DNA of 64,000 nucleotides from Bacteroidaceae bacterium (GCA_021768245.1 JAETNO010000010.1:97588-161587); one strand, 5' to 3'; counted from the first letter of the stretch, positions 1 through 9,169 are shown. A program made the numbers and translations. The notes: generated by a model from the sequence alone, not told the origin.

Positions 1-2218
1 CGCCCACCGGAAGGACCTTGCCTCGCAGCGTGATTTCACCGGTCATTGCAAGACGCGACCTGACAGGCCGCCCGGTAAGAGCGGAGAGAATCGACACGCA
101 CATGGTTATGCCAGCCGAGGGCCCATCCTTAGGTATCGCACCCTCAGGCACATGGATATGGAGCTGACGGTTCTCGAAACTTTCGGGTTCTATACCATAG
201 TTCTCCGCGCGGGCCTTGACAACCTGCGTGGCTATTACGGCTGACTCCTTCATCACATCGCCAAGATTGCCGGTGATTGTCAGTTTCTCACCCTTTCCCT
301 GGGTGAAGGAGGATTCGATAAAGAGAATTTCACCTCCCACCGCCGTCCACGCAAGGCCTGTAGCCACCCCGGGGGTATCAGACACTTCATACCGTTCAGG
401 AGTGAAAGTCTCCACCCCGAGATAATCCCTCAGATCATCAGCCTCCACATTCAGCTTGAAATCCTTCCCTCGCATTTTGTTTAGGACAATCTTGCGGATT
501 ACTTTGGCTATCTCTTTCTCGAGCATACGCACACCGCTCTCACTCGTATAACTTTCAATAATCTTTGCGAGAGCCTCATCTGAGAAACGTATCTCACCTT
601 CCGCGAAACCGTTGTCGGCGGCGAGACGAGGAATCAGGTGACGACGCGCAATCTCAATCTTCTCCTCAGGCAGATAGCCTGAAATATCGATAATCTCCAT
701 TCGGTCGAGAAGCGGACGCGGAATGGTCGACAGAGTATTGGCCGTAGCTATGAAGAGCACGTGAGACAGGTCATAGTCCACGTCTACATAGTTGTCATGG
801 AAACGATTGTTCTGTTCGGGGTCGAGCACTTCAAGGAGAGCCGAAGAGGGATCACCCTTGAAATCGCTGCCGGTCTTATCAATCTCATCGAGAAGCAGAA
901 CCGGATTAGAGGTGCCGGCACGCTTGATGGCATCGATTATCCGGCCCGGCATAGCACCTATATACGTACGGCGGTGGCCTCTGATTTCAGCCTCGTCATG
1001 AAGGCCTCCAAGCGACACGCGCTGATACTTCCTGCCAAGAGCCTTGGCTATCGACTGACCGAGAGAGGTCTTCCCTACTCCCGGAGCCCCGACAAGACAG
1101 ATAATAGGCGAACGCCCCTCGGGAGTGTTCATCATGACAGCCAGTTGCTCCAATATGCGCTCCTTGACTTTTTCAAGTCCGTAATGGTCCTCGTCAAGCA
1201 CTCTTTCCGCAGAAGGAAAATCGGCGTCAAGTTCCGAAAACTTGCCCCAGGGAAGGTCAATCAGCAGTTGCAGATAGCTATACTGCACAGAATAATCGGG
1301 ACTCTGCGGATTGAGCCGGCGCAACTTCTCAAGTTCCTTGTCGAAAAGACGGCGGACATCTTCAGGGAAAGGAATATCCTTAGCCTTCTCCTCAATCACA
1401 CGGCAATCATCGTCGTCGCCATAAAGCTCCTCGCGCAAAACATCAAACTGATGCTGTAGGAAAGCGTTGCGCTGCTGTTCGTCGATATTACGACGGGCCT
1501 TACGATGCACCTCCGCACGGATTTCAGCCATTTCCTCACTGTGGGCGAGATGGCTGAGCAAGAGTTGGGCACGCTCCTTCATGCGGCTTTTCCTGAGCAA
1601 TTCAACCTTCACCTCAGGAGGGAAGGGGGAATGGGTACAGATTATATTGATAAGCAATTGCGGCCCGGGAATATTCTCGATATTGAAGGCAAGGTCGCTC
1701 ATCTTGTCATTCCCGCTATGGAGTATATTGAGAGTAGTCTGACGGATATCGTCGACCAATGCGATAAACTCCTTGTCAGACGGGCGCGACATAGTGTCGC
1801 GGGCAGACTTCACCTCAGCAGAAAGCGCTCCCGGGATTACGTTACCGACCGAGGGCCCCACAAGCTTAATCTTTTCGCGAGCTGAAAGAATCGCGGTATG
1901 CGTTCCGTCGGGAAGATCAAAAGTCTTGAGAACATCGGCGACTACACCTACATCATATAAATCAGAAAGAGAAGGATGCTCTACCGAAGCTTCTTTCTGG
2001 CAGAAAACCCCGACAGGAATATGGCGGTCAGCCGCTGCAACAGCTGTTTTCACTGACGCCTCACGGCCAAGTGTTATAGGGAAAGTGACCCCGGGGAAAA
2101 GCACCAGGTCACGCATGGCAATTATAGGGAGGTCGGAAAAATCAGGCTGGGGACGCTCCGAAGGAACACCTATATCAATCTGACCTACCGACACTATTTT
2201 TGTTACATCTTCTTTCAT
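1..2218 (-). CDS. lon: ATP-dependent Lon protease (endopeptidase La), 3' end outside the window
   Basis: Cytoplasmic AAA+ serine protease that degrades misfolded and regulatory proteins. About 739 codons are present, starting at the ATG at 2218. The N-terminal substrate-binding domain comes first, then the AAA+ module with a Walker A reading GAPGVGKTS (near 1060-1090), then the proteolytic domain. The catalytic-serine motif PKDGPSAGITM is present near 125-150. The sequence stops at LPVG, just before the usual GGIKEK stretch with the catalytic lysine, so that residue lies beyond base 1. A TAACTTTG -7 box lies about 80 bp upstream (2307-2300). The gene runs leftward and its operon partners are not visible. 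The identification is secure; only the C-terminal tail is missing. Confidence 0.97.
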   Translation of the reverse strand, partial: MKEDVTKIVSVGQIDIGVPSERPQPDFSDLPIIAMRDLVLFPGVTFPITLGREASVKTAVAAADRHIPVGVFCQKEASVEHPSLSDLYDVGVVADVLKTFDLPDGTHTAILSAREKIKLVGPSVGNVIPGALSAEVKSARDTMSRPSDKEFIALVDDIRQTTLNILHSGNDKMSDLAFNIENIPGPQLLINIICTHSPFPPEVKVELLRKSRMKERAQLLLSHLAHSEEMAEIRAEVHRKARRNIDEQQRNAFLQHQFDVLREELYGDDDDCRVIEEKAKDIPFPEDVRRLFDKELEKLRRLNPQSPDYSVQYSYLQLLIDLPWGKFSELDADFPSAERVLDEDHYGLEKVKERILEQLAVMMNTPEGRSPIICLVGAPGVGKTSLGQSIAKALGRKYQRVSLGGLHDEAEIRGHRRTYIGAMPGRIIDAIKRAGTSNPVLLLDEIDKTGSDFKGDPSSALLEVLDPEQNNRFHDNYVDVDYDLSHVLFIATANTLSTIPRPLLDRMEIIDISGYLPEEKIEIARRHLIPRLAADNGFAEGEIRFSDEALAKIIESYTSESGVRMLEKEIAKVIRKIVLNKMRGKDFKLNVEADDLRDYLGVETFTPERYEVSDTPGVATGLAWTAVGGEILFIESSFTQGKGEKLTITGNLGDVMKESAVIATQVVKARAENYGIEPESFENRQLHIHVPEGAIPKDGPSAGITMCVSILSALTGRPVRSRLAMTGEITLRGKVLPVG

Positions 2219-2299
2219 ACTAAAAATGCTGCTACTGTTTTTTCTGATGATTCTCAAACCCGCTCTTTCCGCACGGTATGACAATAAAAAACGCGACCC

Positions 2300-2307
2300 C
2301 AAAGTTA
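2300..2307 (-). promoter_or_regulatory. Candidate -7 box of the lon promoter
   Basis: Reads TAACTTTG on the minus strand, a match to the Bacteroidota TAnnTTTG -7 element, about 80 bp before the lon start. I see no convincing TTTG 20 bp upstream, so this rests on the -7 box alone. Heat-shock type control is expected for lon, but no CIRCE-like operator is evident. Confidence 0.4.
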
Positions 2308-2551
2308 GTAATTTTTCCTCACATACACCCTATCGCGACGGCGTTATTTACCCCTACAGGGCACACGGCAATATTAACACAATTTAACCATATTTCATTT
2401 TGTCACCAATTAGCATAACTCACCGACAGTTTTCAACGAAGTCCGAAACACTCTTAACAAAAATTTAGTAAAACTTGCATTATTCTTCCCAAATCGCCCA
2501 AAACCCGGCAAAACGTCAATCACAAGATTAGGAATTTTAAAAATTTAAATA

Positions 2552-2559
2552 TAACTTTG
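2552..2559 (+). promoter_or_regulatory. Candidate -7 box of a small plus-strand transcript
   Basis: Reads TAACTTTG on the plus strand in the lon-cls intergenic region. It would place a transcript start near 2566, followed by a possible 22-residue ORF (2580-2648) and a strong terminator (2712-2747). The -33 region is poor. Confidence 0.35.
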
Positions 2560-2579
2560 CATCAACATCACGGCGAGCA

Positions 2580-2648
2580 ATGCTCAAAAACATTTTTAAA
2601 ACAATTTGTCCCGTGAAGTTAAGAACAATTACTCTAATTAAAGCGTAA
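2580..2648 (+). CDS. Candidate 22-residue cationic peptide between lon and cls
   Basis: I do not recognise this ORF. It reads MLKNIFKTICPVKL and then seven more residues before RTITLIKA's final alanine and a TAA stop; it is rich in lysine/arginine and isoleucine/leucine and has one cysteine. Support is positional. A TAACTTTG -7 box lies about 21 bp upstream, a purine-rich GGCGAG precedes the ATG, and a hairpin with eight Ts follows 64 bp after the stop. Equally, the transcript could be a noncoding RNA of about 180 nt, with CACGG (near 2569) able to pair with CCGTG (near 2612). The region is AT-rich and a 22-codon ORF can arise by chance. Confidence 0.25.
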   Translation: MLKNIFKTICPVKLRTITLIKA

Positions 2649-2711
2649 CATAGACATTTGCATTATTAGACATTTATAAATCCACTGACGTTAAGTACTA
2701 TGTGTAAGCAG

Positions 2712-2747
2712 CGAAGGATGACCGTGAGGCCAGCCTTCGTTTTTTTT
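2712..2747 (+). terminator. Rho-independent terminator, plus strand
   Basis: CGAAGG (2712-2717) pairs with CCTTCG (2734-2739), with a weaker inner pairing, followed directly by eight Ts (2740-2747). The T run is only on the plus-strand side, so it is not the cls terminator. Confidence 0.65.
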
Positions 2748-2793
2748 GCGCCAAAGAGCCTGCATGGATTCGCTACGCTCCAGAGCGACAACA

Positions 2794-4248
2794 TCATAAA
2801 ATGGGACTTAGGAGACGGCAAAGGCTTTCCTGAGCGCGGCGCAGCCGGCCACGTCGATTCCACTCCGAAAGCTTCAGACGCAGGCTTTCCCCGGCGTCCG
2901 TCTCAAAACTGTCAGCAAGCTCACGGTTCGCATCGCGGGAATACATCATCAGATTCTCCTCGAAATTATGCTCGAAACTGCGGAAATCAAAATTAGCCGA
3001 GCCCATCGTGGCATAATCATCATCGATTATCAGCACCTTGGCATGAAGCATACCTGCCTCATAAAGATAGACCTTTATGCCTGCGAGCAAACACTCTTCG
3101 ACATAGCTATGGGAAGCATAGGTAAGAACCCTCGAATCGGACCTGGCCGGCAACATCACCCTGACATCAACCCCCGCGAGAGAGGCACTCTCCAACGCCT
3201 TGAGCAGACCTTCACTCGGGAGGAAATAAGGCGTCTGGAGCCATACACGGCGATGGGCCGTGGATATAGCCTTATAGAACAACAGCGTCATGTTGCCCCA
3301 GCGGTCATTAGGCCCCGACGCAAGCACCTGTAAAGTCACGTTTCTCAATCCCTCTTTCAAACGGTCGGGCACACCGCTCACCGGGTCGCAAAGAAGCGAA
3401 TGGCCCATGAACTTCCAGTCGACAGCAAAGTGATATTGAAGGGCGGCGACACACGGGCCTGAAATCCTGGCGGCTGTATCACGCCATTTCCTGTCCACCT
3501 CCCCGCCGACATATCGTTCGGCGACATTCATTCCACCTATATAGCCGACATTACCGTCAATGACCACTACCTTGCGGTGGTTACGCCAGTTAAGACGGTT
3601 TACATGCGACGGGAACGAAAGACGGAAAAACGAATGAACCTCGACTCCGTGGTCTTTCATCCTTTTGAAGAAGTCACGTCGCCTGGCATCAAAAGAGCCT
3701 ATATAGTCATATATCACCCTGACCTTGACCCCCGCTTCAGCCCGTTCAATCAAAATATCACGTAGCCTACGCCCGAGAGCGTCATTGGCTATAATATAGA
3801 ATTGCAGATTGATATATGAACGTGCATTACGTAAATCATCGAAAAGCTCCTCAAAATGGCGCGTGCCGTTGTTGAATATCACCAAATCGTTACCCGTATA
3901 CAAATTGGCACTCCCGATATTATATGCCAGCCGTATACGCTGACGGTTTTCTATCGACAATGTCCTGTCGAGCCGGGGCAATGGGAGCGAACCTTCCTGC
4001 TTCAGAAGCCTGCGGCGGTTACGACGCGAAATCATGCGCACGTTTTTTATACTCCTGCCAAAAATAAAATAGAGAATCGCACCGCCCACAGGGAAAAGCA
4101 GGAGAGCCATTATCCATCCCAACGCTTTCAATGGATTGCGGTTCTCGCTTATGACAACCCCTATCACACAAAGAATCAGCACCGCGTAGGCCACGCCAAG
4201 GCCCCACCAGATGCCGCTCCAACTCAATGCTATGTAACCAAAATGCAT
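2794..4248 (-). CDS. cls: Cardiolipin synthase (phospholipase D superfamily)
   Basis: Membrane enzyme that makes cardiolipin from two phosphatidylglycerols. The 484-residue protein has two N-terminal membrane helices (about residues 10-32 and 42-64, the PLDc_N module) and two PLD catalytic HKD motifs. The first is HRKVVVIDG with His224; the second is HAKVLIIDD with His402, followed by GSANFD. Length and layout match bacterial Cls of the ClsA type. A GTTG-N20-TAACTTTG promoter lies just upstream and the divergent neighbour is nadE. No terminator with a T run is visible on the minus strand after the stop. Confidence 0.95.
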   Translation of the reverse strand: MHFGYIALSWSGIWWGLGVAYAVLILCVIGVVISENRNPLKALGWIMALLLFPVGGAILYFIFGRSIKNVRMISRRNRRRLLKQEGSLPLPRLDRTLSIENRQRIRLAYNIGSANLYTGNDLVIFNNGTRHFEELFDDLRNARSYINLQFYIIANDALGRRLRDILIERAEAGVKVRVIYDYIGSFDARRRDFFKRMKDHGVEVHSFFRLSFPSHVNRLNWRNHRKVVVIDGNVGYIGGMNVAERYVGGEVDRKWRDTAARISGPCVAALQYHFAVDWKFMGHSLLCDPVSGVPDRLKEGLRNVTLQVLASGPNDRWGNMTLLFYKAISTAHRRVWLQTPYFLPSEGLLKALESASLAGVDVRVMLPARSDSRVLTYASHSYVEECLLAGIKVYLYEAGMLHAKVLIIDDDYATMGSANFDFRSFEHNFEENLMMYSRDANRELADSFETDAGESLRLKLSEWNRRGRLRRAQESLCRLLSPIL

Positions 4249-4281
4249 GTGTGACTATGTATTTGTCGGTAGGCTTGCCTA

Positions 4282-4312
4282 CAAAGTTAAGCCTAATCTT
4301 CAAAAATATCAA
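4282..4312 (-). promoter_or_regulatory. cls promoter
   Basis: On the minus strand TTG (4312-4310) is followed after 20 bp by TAACTTTG (4289-4282). The transcript would start near 4275, giving a leader of about 27 nt. The leader overlaps a small TAGGC-TT-GCCTA hairpin (4270-4281). Confidence 0.6.
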
Positions 4313-4392
4313 CACATGTTCAATAAAAAATCAGATTTTATTCATAAATTCGTGCTCATATAAAATAACGAACAGTAATAATTCCCACCGAT

Positions 4393-6342
4393 ATGCATAA
4401 TGGTTTTCTCCGTGTAGCAGCCGCAGCTCCTACCGTAAAAGTCGCCGATGTCCGTTTCAACCTCAGCCAGATTAAGTCCAAGATACTTGAACTTGAGAAA
4501 AACGGCGTTGAACTGGCAGTGTTTCCTGAAATGTGTATAACGGCCTATACCTGTGCCGACCTTTTCCATAACTCCACGTTGATTGACGCGGCGGCAGAAG
4601 CCCTCATCGAACTGAGGGAACTATCGTTAGGCCTCGACATTCACTTCGCCGTAGGACTGCCAATCCGACATTCAGGCGCGCTCTACAACTGCGCGGCATT
4701 AGTGAGAAACGGAAGAATAGATTTGGTTGCAAAATCATATATCCCGAACTACAACGAGTTCTATGAACGCCGGTGGTGGCGTCCTATGCAACCGGGCATC
4801 ACTGAGACTGTCGACATCATGGGCGAGACCGCAGAAATGAGCACCGGCAAAGTATTCCGCTCACATGGAGTAAAAGTCGGTATCGAGATATGCGAAGACC
4901 TTTGGGTGCCAATCCCTCCGTCATGCCGACTCGCCATGGCCGGGGCGCATGTGATACTGAATCTTTCGGCTTCCGACGACCTCATCGGGAAATATGCCTA
5001 CCTACAATCTTTACTCCGCCAGCAATCCGCCCGCTGCATGTGTGCTTATGCATATGCAGGCGCAGGATGGGGAGAATCGTCTACTGACCTCACATTCGAC
5101 GGAAAGGCCATTATATGCGAAAACGGAAGTATGCTGCGCGCAAACAAACGATGGACACCAGAAGACAATACTGTGATATGCGACGTGGATGTCGATGCCA
5201 TAGACCGAGACCGTATGCACATGACCACATTCACCGACTGTGCAAATATTGAGTGTCACGCCATTGTAATCGAAAGTTCAAGCGAAGCTCCAATCTCGAA
5301 TGACTCCCTTGATAAAAATACAGCCAATTTTGCAGGACGCGGACTTATGAGATATATCGACCCTCATCCATTCGTGCCATCAGGCGACGAGGCCATCCGC
5401 GAACGTTGCGAGGAAATAATCAATATTCAGGTAGCGGCACTTGCCAAGCGTCTCGATGCGATAAACTGCAAGTCGATTACCATAGGCATTTCCGGAGGTC
5501 TCGACTCAACATTGGCGCTGCTTATCGCTGTCCGCACTTTTGACCGTCTGAAACTTGACAGAAAAGGGATCATCGGTGTGACAATGCCCGGATTCGGAAC
5601 TACAGACCGCACACATTCCAACGCGGTGGAGCTAATGAATGAACTTGGAGTCACCATAAGGGAAATAAGCATTGTCCCTGCGGTGAACCAACACTTCAAA
5701 GATATAGGACACGACCCTGCTATCCATGATGTTACATACGAAAATTCACAGGCCAGACAGCGCACGTTCCTGCTCATGGATATAGCCAATCAAACCGGAG
5801 GCATAGTGCTCGGCACAGGCGACCTTTCAGAACTCGCTCTCGGATGGGCCACCTATAATGGCGACCATATGTCGATGTATGGCGTAAACGCCGGCGTACC
5901 CAAGACACTGGTAAAATACCTTGTCAGGTACTTTGCCATGGAAGCCGGCAAAGATTCCGGAGTGCGCTTACGGCTCCTTGACATAGTCGACACTCCCATA
6001 AGCCCCGAACTGATTCCGGCCGATGAGAACGGAAACATAAAACAAAAGACCGAGGATCTCGTGGGGCCATACGAGCTCCACGACTTCTTCCTATATTATA
6101 TGCTCCGTTTCGGCTTCACTCCTGAGCGCATATATCTCCTGGCCCGTCATGCCTTCACCGATGAGCAATATTCCGATGAAACTATAAAACATTGGCTGTC
6201 AACATTCATGCGAAGATTTTTCAGTCAACAGTTCAAGCGTTCATGTCTCCCTGACGGCCCGAAGGTGGGCTCCGTATGCCTTTCGCCCCGAGGAGACTGG
6301 CGCATGCCCTCCGACGCATCGTCGACATTATGGAAGCTGTAG
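4393..6342 (+). CDS. nadE: Glutamine-dependent NAD+ synthetase
   Basis: Last step of NAD+ synthesis: amidates nicotinate adenine dinucleotide with ammonia taken from glutamine. In the 649-residue protein the N-terminal nitrilase-type glutaminase domain shows the catalytic triad Glu46 (FPEM), Lys114 (VAKSYIPN) and Cys167 (GIEICEDLW). The C-terminal synthetase domain carries the PPi-binding loop SGGLDS at 367-372. The two-domain length is normal for the glutamine-using form, so ammonia channelling is expected. A symporter gene follows 44 bp downstream and may be cotranscribed. Divergent from cls. Confidence 0.97.
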   Translation: MHNGFLRVAAAAPTVKVADVRFNLSQIKSKILELEKNGVELAVFPEMCITAYTCADLFHNSTLIDAAAEALIELRELSLGLDIHFAVGLPIRHSGALYNCAALVRNGRIDLVAKSYIPNYNEFYERRWWRPMQPGITETVDIMGETAEMSTGKVFRSHGVKVGIEICEDLWVPIPPSCRLAMAGAHVILNLSASDDLIGKYAYLQSLLRQQSARCMCAYAYAGAGWGESSTDLTFDGKAIICENGSMLRANKRWTPEDNTVICDVDVDAIDRDRMHMTTFTDCANIECHAIVIESSSEAPISNDSLDKNTANFAGRGLMRYIDPHPFVPSGDEAIRERCEEIINIQVAALAKRLDAINCKSITIGISGGLDSTLALLIAVRTFDRLKLDRKGIIGVTMPGFGTTDRTHSNAVELMNELGVTIREISIVPAVNQHFKDIGHDPAIHDVTYENSQARQRTFLLMDIANQTGGIVLGTGDLSELALGWATYNGDHMSMYGVNAGVPKTLVKYLVRYFAMEAGKDSGVRLRLLDIVDTPISPELIPADENGNIKQKTEDLVGPYELHDFFLYYMLRFGFTPERIYLLARHAFTDEQYSDETIKHWLSTFMRRFFSQQFKRSCLPDGPKVGSVCLSPRGDWRMPSDASSTLWKL

Positions 6343-6386
6343 GGACAAAATAATTCACACATCTATCTAACATCTGAGCAGAATAC

Positions 6387-7562
6387 ATGAAAAAAATAGG
6401 CCTCCTGCCACGAATACTGATTGCGATAGTGGTCGGCATACTGATAGGTTACGTATCGCCACTATGGTTTGCCCGCACTGCATCGACATTCAATGCCATA
6501 TTCTCACAGTTCCTCGGATTTATGATTCCGATGATTATAGTCGGTTTCGTCGCACCTGCAATAGCCGATATCGGCTCACGTGCCGGCAAACTGCTCGTAG
6601 TCACTGCCGCCATAGCCTATTTCGCCACATATATGGCCGGACTTCTCTCCTATTTCACAGGCTCTCTGACCTTCCCTTCGCTGATAGGAGGAGAGGAAGG
6701 GATGGCGCTCGCTGAAAACGGATTGAAGGTACTCCCCTATTTTACAGTAGAGATTCCTGCGCTGATGAGCGTCATGACAGCGCTCGTGCTGTCGTTCATG
6801 CTGGGACTCGGCATGGCATTTATTCATGGGACCGCACTCCGACACGGCTTTGAAGAATTCCGCACAATCGTGTCAAAGACAATCGACAAAGCCATCATTC
6901 CCCTCCTGCCAATCTATATATTCGGCATTTTCCTGACCATGACATATGAGGGTCAGGTCGGGACAATACTCCGATGCTTCATGAAGATTATAGTAATCAT
7001 TTTCATACTCCATGTGCTGATTCTGGTACTTCAGTATTGCATCGCATCGCTCTTTTCCAGGCAGAATCCTTTCGGGATGCTACGCACAATGTTGCCGGCT
7101 TATTTTACAGCCCTCGGTACACAGTCGTCGGCTGCCACGATTCCTGTGACGTTGCGTCAGGCAATAAAGATGGGCGTACGGGAGGATATCGCAGGCTTCG
7201 TGATTCCGCTCTGCGCGACAATCCATATGAGCGGAAGCACACTTAAGATAGTGGCCTGCGCATTGGCCCTTATAATCATGCACGGACAGCCATACGACCT
7301 CGGATTGTTCTGTCATTTCATAGGCATGCTCGGAATCACAATTATAGCTGCACCAGGAATCCCGGGCGGGGCAATCATGGCCTCAATCGGACTGCTCCAG
7401 ACCATACTCGGTTTTGACGGACAGATGGTGGCTCTGATGATAGCGCTATATATCGCGATGGACAGCTTCGGGACGGCATGTAATGTCACCGGCGACGGTG
7501 CTATCGCAGCGATTATCAACCGTATTTTCCCTGAGAAAAAAGCGAATGAGACGCAAATATGA
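6387..7562 (+). CDS. Dicarboxylate/amino acid:cation symporter (DAACS, SLC1-like)
   Basis: Inner-membrane sodium- or proton-coupled uptake of an acidic or small neutral amino acid or a C4-dicarboxylate. The 391-residue protein has eight or so hydrophobic helices. Near its C terminus is AMDSFGTACNVTGDGAIAAI, which matches the substrate- and ion-binding region after the second re-entrant hairpin of this family. The hairpin itself is suggested by the glycine-rich AAPGIPGGAIMASIGL. The start ATG at 6387 gives a Met-Lys-Lys-positive N terminus leading into helix 1. The substrate cannot be set from sequence. It lies 44 bp after nadE. Confidence 0.9.
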   Translation: MKKIGLLPRILIAIVVGILIGYVSPLWFARTASTFNAIFSQFLGFMIPMIIVGFVAPAIADIGSRAGKLLVVTAAIAYFATYMAGLLSYFTGSLTFPSLIGGEEGMALAENGLKVLPYFTVEIPALMSVMTALVLSFMLGLGMAFIHGTALRHGFEEFRTIVSKTIDKAIIPLLPIYIFGIFLTMTYEGQVGTILRCFMKIIVIIFILHVLILVLQYCIASLFSRQNPFGMLRTMLPAYFTALGTQSSAATIPVTLRQAIKMGVREDIAGFVIPLCATIHMSGSTLKIVACALALIIMHGQPYDLGLFCHFIGMLGITIIAAPGIPGGAIMASIGLLQTILGFDGQMVALMIALYIAMDSFGTACNVTGDGAIAAIINRIFPEKKANETQI

Positions 7563-7643
7563 TTTTTTCACATGGTTGATGTAACTTTTTCACCACGTTT
7601 TTCGTCTAATTAATAGAATTAAAATCACAAACATTCATCACAC

Positions 7644-8372
7644 ATGAAAAAATCACTGTTTACCGTTCTATTCCTTCTTCTCGGAATTGGTCTCGCATCT
7701 GCCGATACAAAGAATATCAGAATCAATGACCGCAGCATAAACGCTATTGATGCCAGCGCGGGTGTCAGTATAAAATATATCCCCACCAATGGAAGCGGAA
7801 TTGATATTACAATAACCGGCGATGCTGACAAGATTGAACGTATAAATATAAAAGTCAGCGGGAAAACCCTCAACATCGCGCCCAAAAGCAATAAGTCCAT
7901 GTTTAACGGCAACTCAATCAAAGGGGTGACGATTACGGTCAAGGCTCCTATCGTATCTTCAATAGAGACCGGAGCGGGCGCATCAGTGACATGCAACACT
8001 CCGATAGTGGCCAAATCAAGGAAGATGGATTTCGAGGCATCTTCAGGCTCATCCATAAAATTCGCCTCCATACAGTGTAAATCTATCGATCTTGAAGTTT
8101 CTTCAGGCGCGTCTATTTCGCTTAATTCACTTTCATCAGAAAAAGCAGACTTAGAAGCTTCATCGGGAGCAGGCATCTCTGTCGGTTCCATGAATGTCAA
8201 CGACGTTGAAGCTGAAGCGTCAAGTGGAGCATCAATAAAGATGTCGGGCAAGGCCGCAATAGGAGATTTCGAAGCTTCGAGCGGAGGCACCATAAATGCC
8301 CGTGGCCTAATCGTCGACAAATGCTCTATAGATAAATCAGTAGGGGGCTCAGTAAAAATCAGCAAGCGCTGA
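7644..8372 (+). CDS. Secreted GIN-domain (DUF2807) protein with Glu-Ala-Ser-Ser-Gly repeats
   Basis: Function unknown; this family is described as putative autotransporter-adhesin-like head domains common in Bacteroidota. The 242-residue protein has a signal peptide (about 1-20, ending LASA). A right-handed beta-solenoid-like body follows, in which EASSGxSI or EVSSGASI recurs about every 20 residues from residue 130 to the end. It converges on a second GIN gene (8474-9169) across a shared hairpin terminator. No lipobox is visible, so it is probably periplasmic or surface-exposed. The start at 7644 is set by the signal peptide. Confidence 0.85.
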   Translation: MKKSLFTVLFLLLGIGLASADTKNIRINDRSINAIDASAGVSIKYIPTNGSGIDITITGDADKIERINIKVSGKTLNIAPKSNKSMFNGNSIKGVTITVKAPIVSSIETGAGASVTCNTPIVAKSRKMDFEASSGSSIKFASIQCKSIDLEVSSGASISLNSLSSEKADLEASSGAGISVGSMNVNDVEAEASSGASIKMSGKAAIGDFEASSGGTINARGLIVDKCSIDKSVGGSVKISKR

Positions 8373-8390
8373 CCGATAGTAAATTTCATG

Positions 8391-8450
8391 CAATAATAAG
8401 GCAACCGCTGCGGACTCATTGTAGTATCCGCAGCGGTTGCCTTATTATTG
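8391..8450. terminator. Bidirectional terminator, 24-bp perfect hairpin
   Basis: Arms 8391-8414 and 8427-8450 are perfectly complementary around a 12-nt loop. The AT-rich outer ends (CAATAATAAG and its complement) supply a U-rich 3' side in either direction. It sits between the converging GIN genes. Confidence 0.85.
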
Positions 8451-8473
8451 AAATTTAAATATCCGTATATCAA

Positions 8474-9169
8474 TTACAAAGGAAGGGTCTTTATGCCCAA
8501 AGTCCTGTTCTTAATCTTGGGTTCACCTTTATAATACACTTTTGTGCTTCCCACTCCGCTGACGGATAAGGATTCTAAAGGCCATACACCGACAGAGCCG
8601 GTACCGCTCGCCTTCACCGAGACCTCATCGGCTTTAAGTTCGTCAGCCTGGATAACTCCGGTACCGACAAGCTTTATCTTTGCAAGTTCACATTCGCCGG
8701 CTATGACGAGAGTCCCGTTTCCTGTAGAAATCCCGGCGTTGACTTCCGTAGCCTTTACATCCTTGACGACAAGACGCCCATTGCCAATAAGCTGGGCTGA
8801 AAATTTAGGCCCTTTGGCAACATTGAGCACTTTTACGAGAGAATCGCCGGAATTCTCCACTTTCGTAAGGAATGTGGAATACACATAGACCACCGGCATG
8901 TTCTTCCGGCCTATGCTTTCGGTCGACAATTGCATCGACAGCACGCCTTTTCCCTTCGGATTATTGAATATAAAAGCCGCAGCCTCATCCGAGGGGCACG
9001 TGAAAACGGCAAGACCTGCTGAATCGGGATTGCACGAATACACCACGTTAATACCGTCGACCACTTTCAGCTCATGGAATTCATTGACCTTGAGCTCATA
9101 TTTGACGAGATTCGCAGCCGTAGCGCTTATGCAGCACACCAGCAATAAAATCGAGCTAATTATTTTCAT
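8474..9169 (-). CDS. Secreted GIN-domain (DUF2807) protein
   Basis: Function unknown; same broad family as the convergent protein at 7644-8372 but without its EASSG repeats. The 231-residue protein has a signal peptide (about 1-18, ending ATA) and the motif VVDGINVVY that gives the head GIN domain its name. A beta-rich body follows, with GNGxLVV and GTGxV patterns typical of a beta-solenoid. Its ATG overlaps the last 14 bp of dusB, which implies translational coupling in a dusB operon. It stops just before the shared hairpin. Confidence 0.82.
   Translation of the reverse strand: MKIISSILLLVCCISATAANLVKYELKVNEFHELKVVDGINVVYSCNPDSAGLAVFTCPSDEAAAFIFNNPKGKGVLSMQLSTESIGRKNMPVVYVYSTFLTKVENSGDSLVKVLNVAKGPKFSAQLIGNGRLVVKDVKATEVNAGISTGNGTLVIAGECELAKIKLVGTGVIQADELKADEVSVKASGTGSVGVWPLESLSVSGVGSTKVYYKGEPKIKNRTLGIKTLPL

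Larger units (their letters stand above)
2566..2747 (+). ncRNA. Possible small RNA / small mRNA in the lon-cls gap (2219-2793)
   Basis: This is the only structure I see in the roughly 575 bp between lon and cls. It has a -7 box, a predicted start near 2566 and a rho-independent terminator with eight Ts. No plus-strand gene other than the 22-codon ORF could use that terminator, because both neighbours read leftward. Whether it acts as RNA or as mRNA is unknown. The rest of the gap is AT-rich and featureless to my eye. Confidence 0.35.

Noticed and set aside
761..1459. 232-codon open frame on the plus strand
   Set aside because: Antisense to the well-supported lon gene; no start context and the composition is that of a shadow frame.
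2219..2793. tRNA or known riboswitch in the lon-cls gap
   Set aside because: No cloverleaf, T-loop GTTCRANNC or recognisable riboswitch core could be found.
7625..8473. 282-codon open frame on the minus strand opposite the first GIN gene
   Set aside because: It mirrors the repeated EASSG codons of the real gene, has no signal or domain, and runs through the terminator hairpin.
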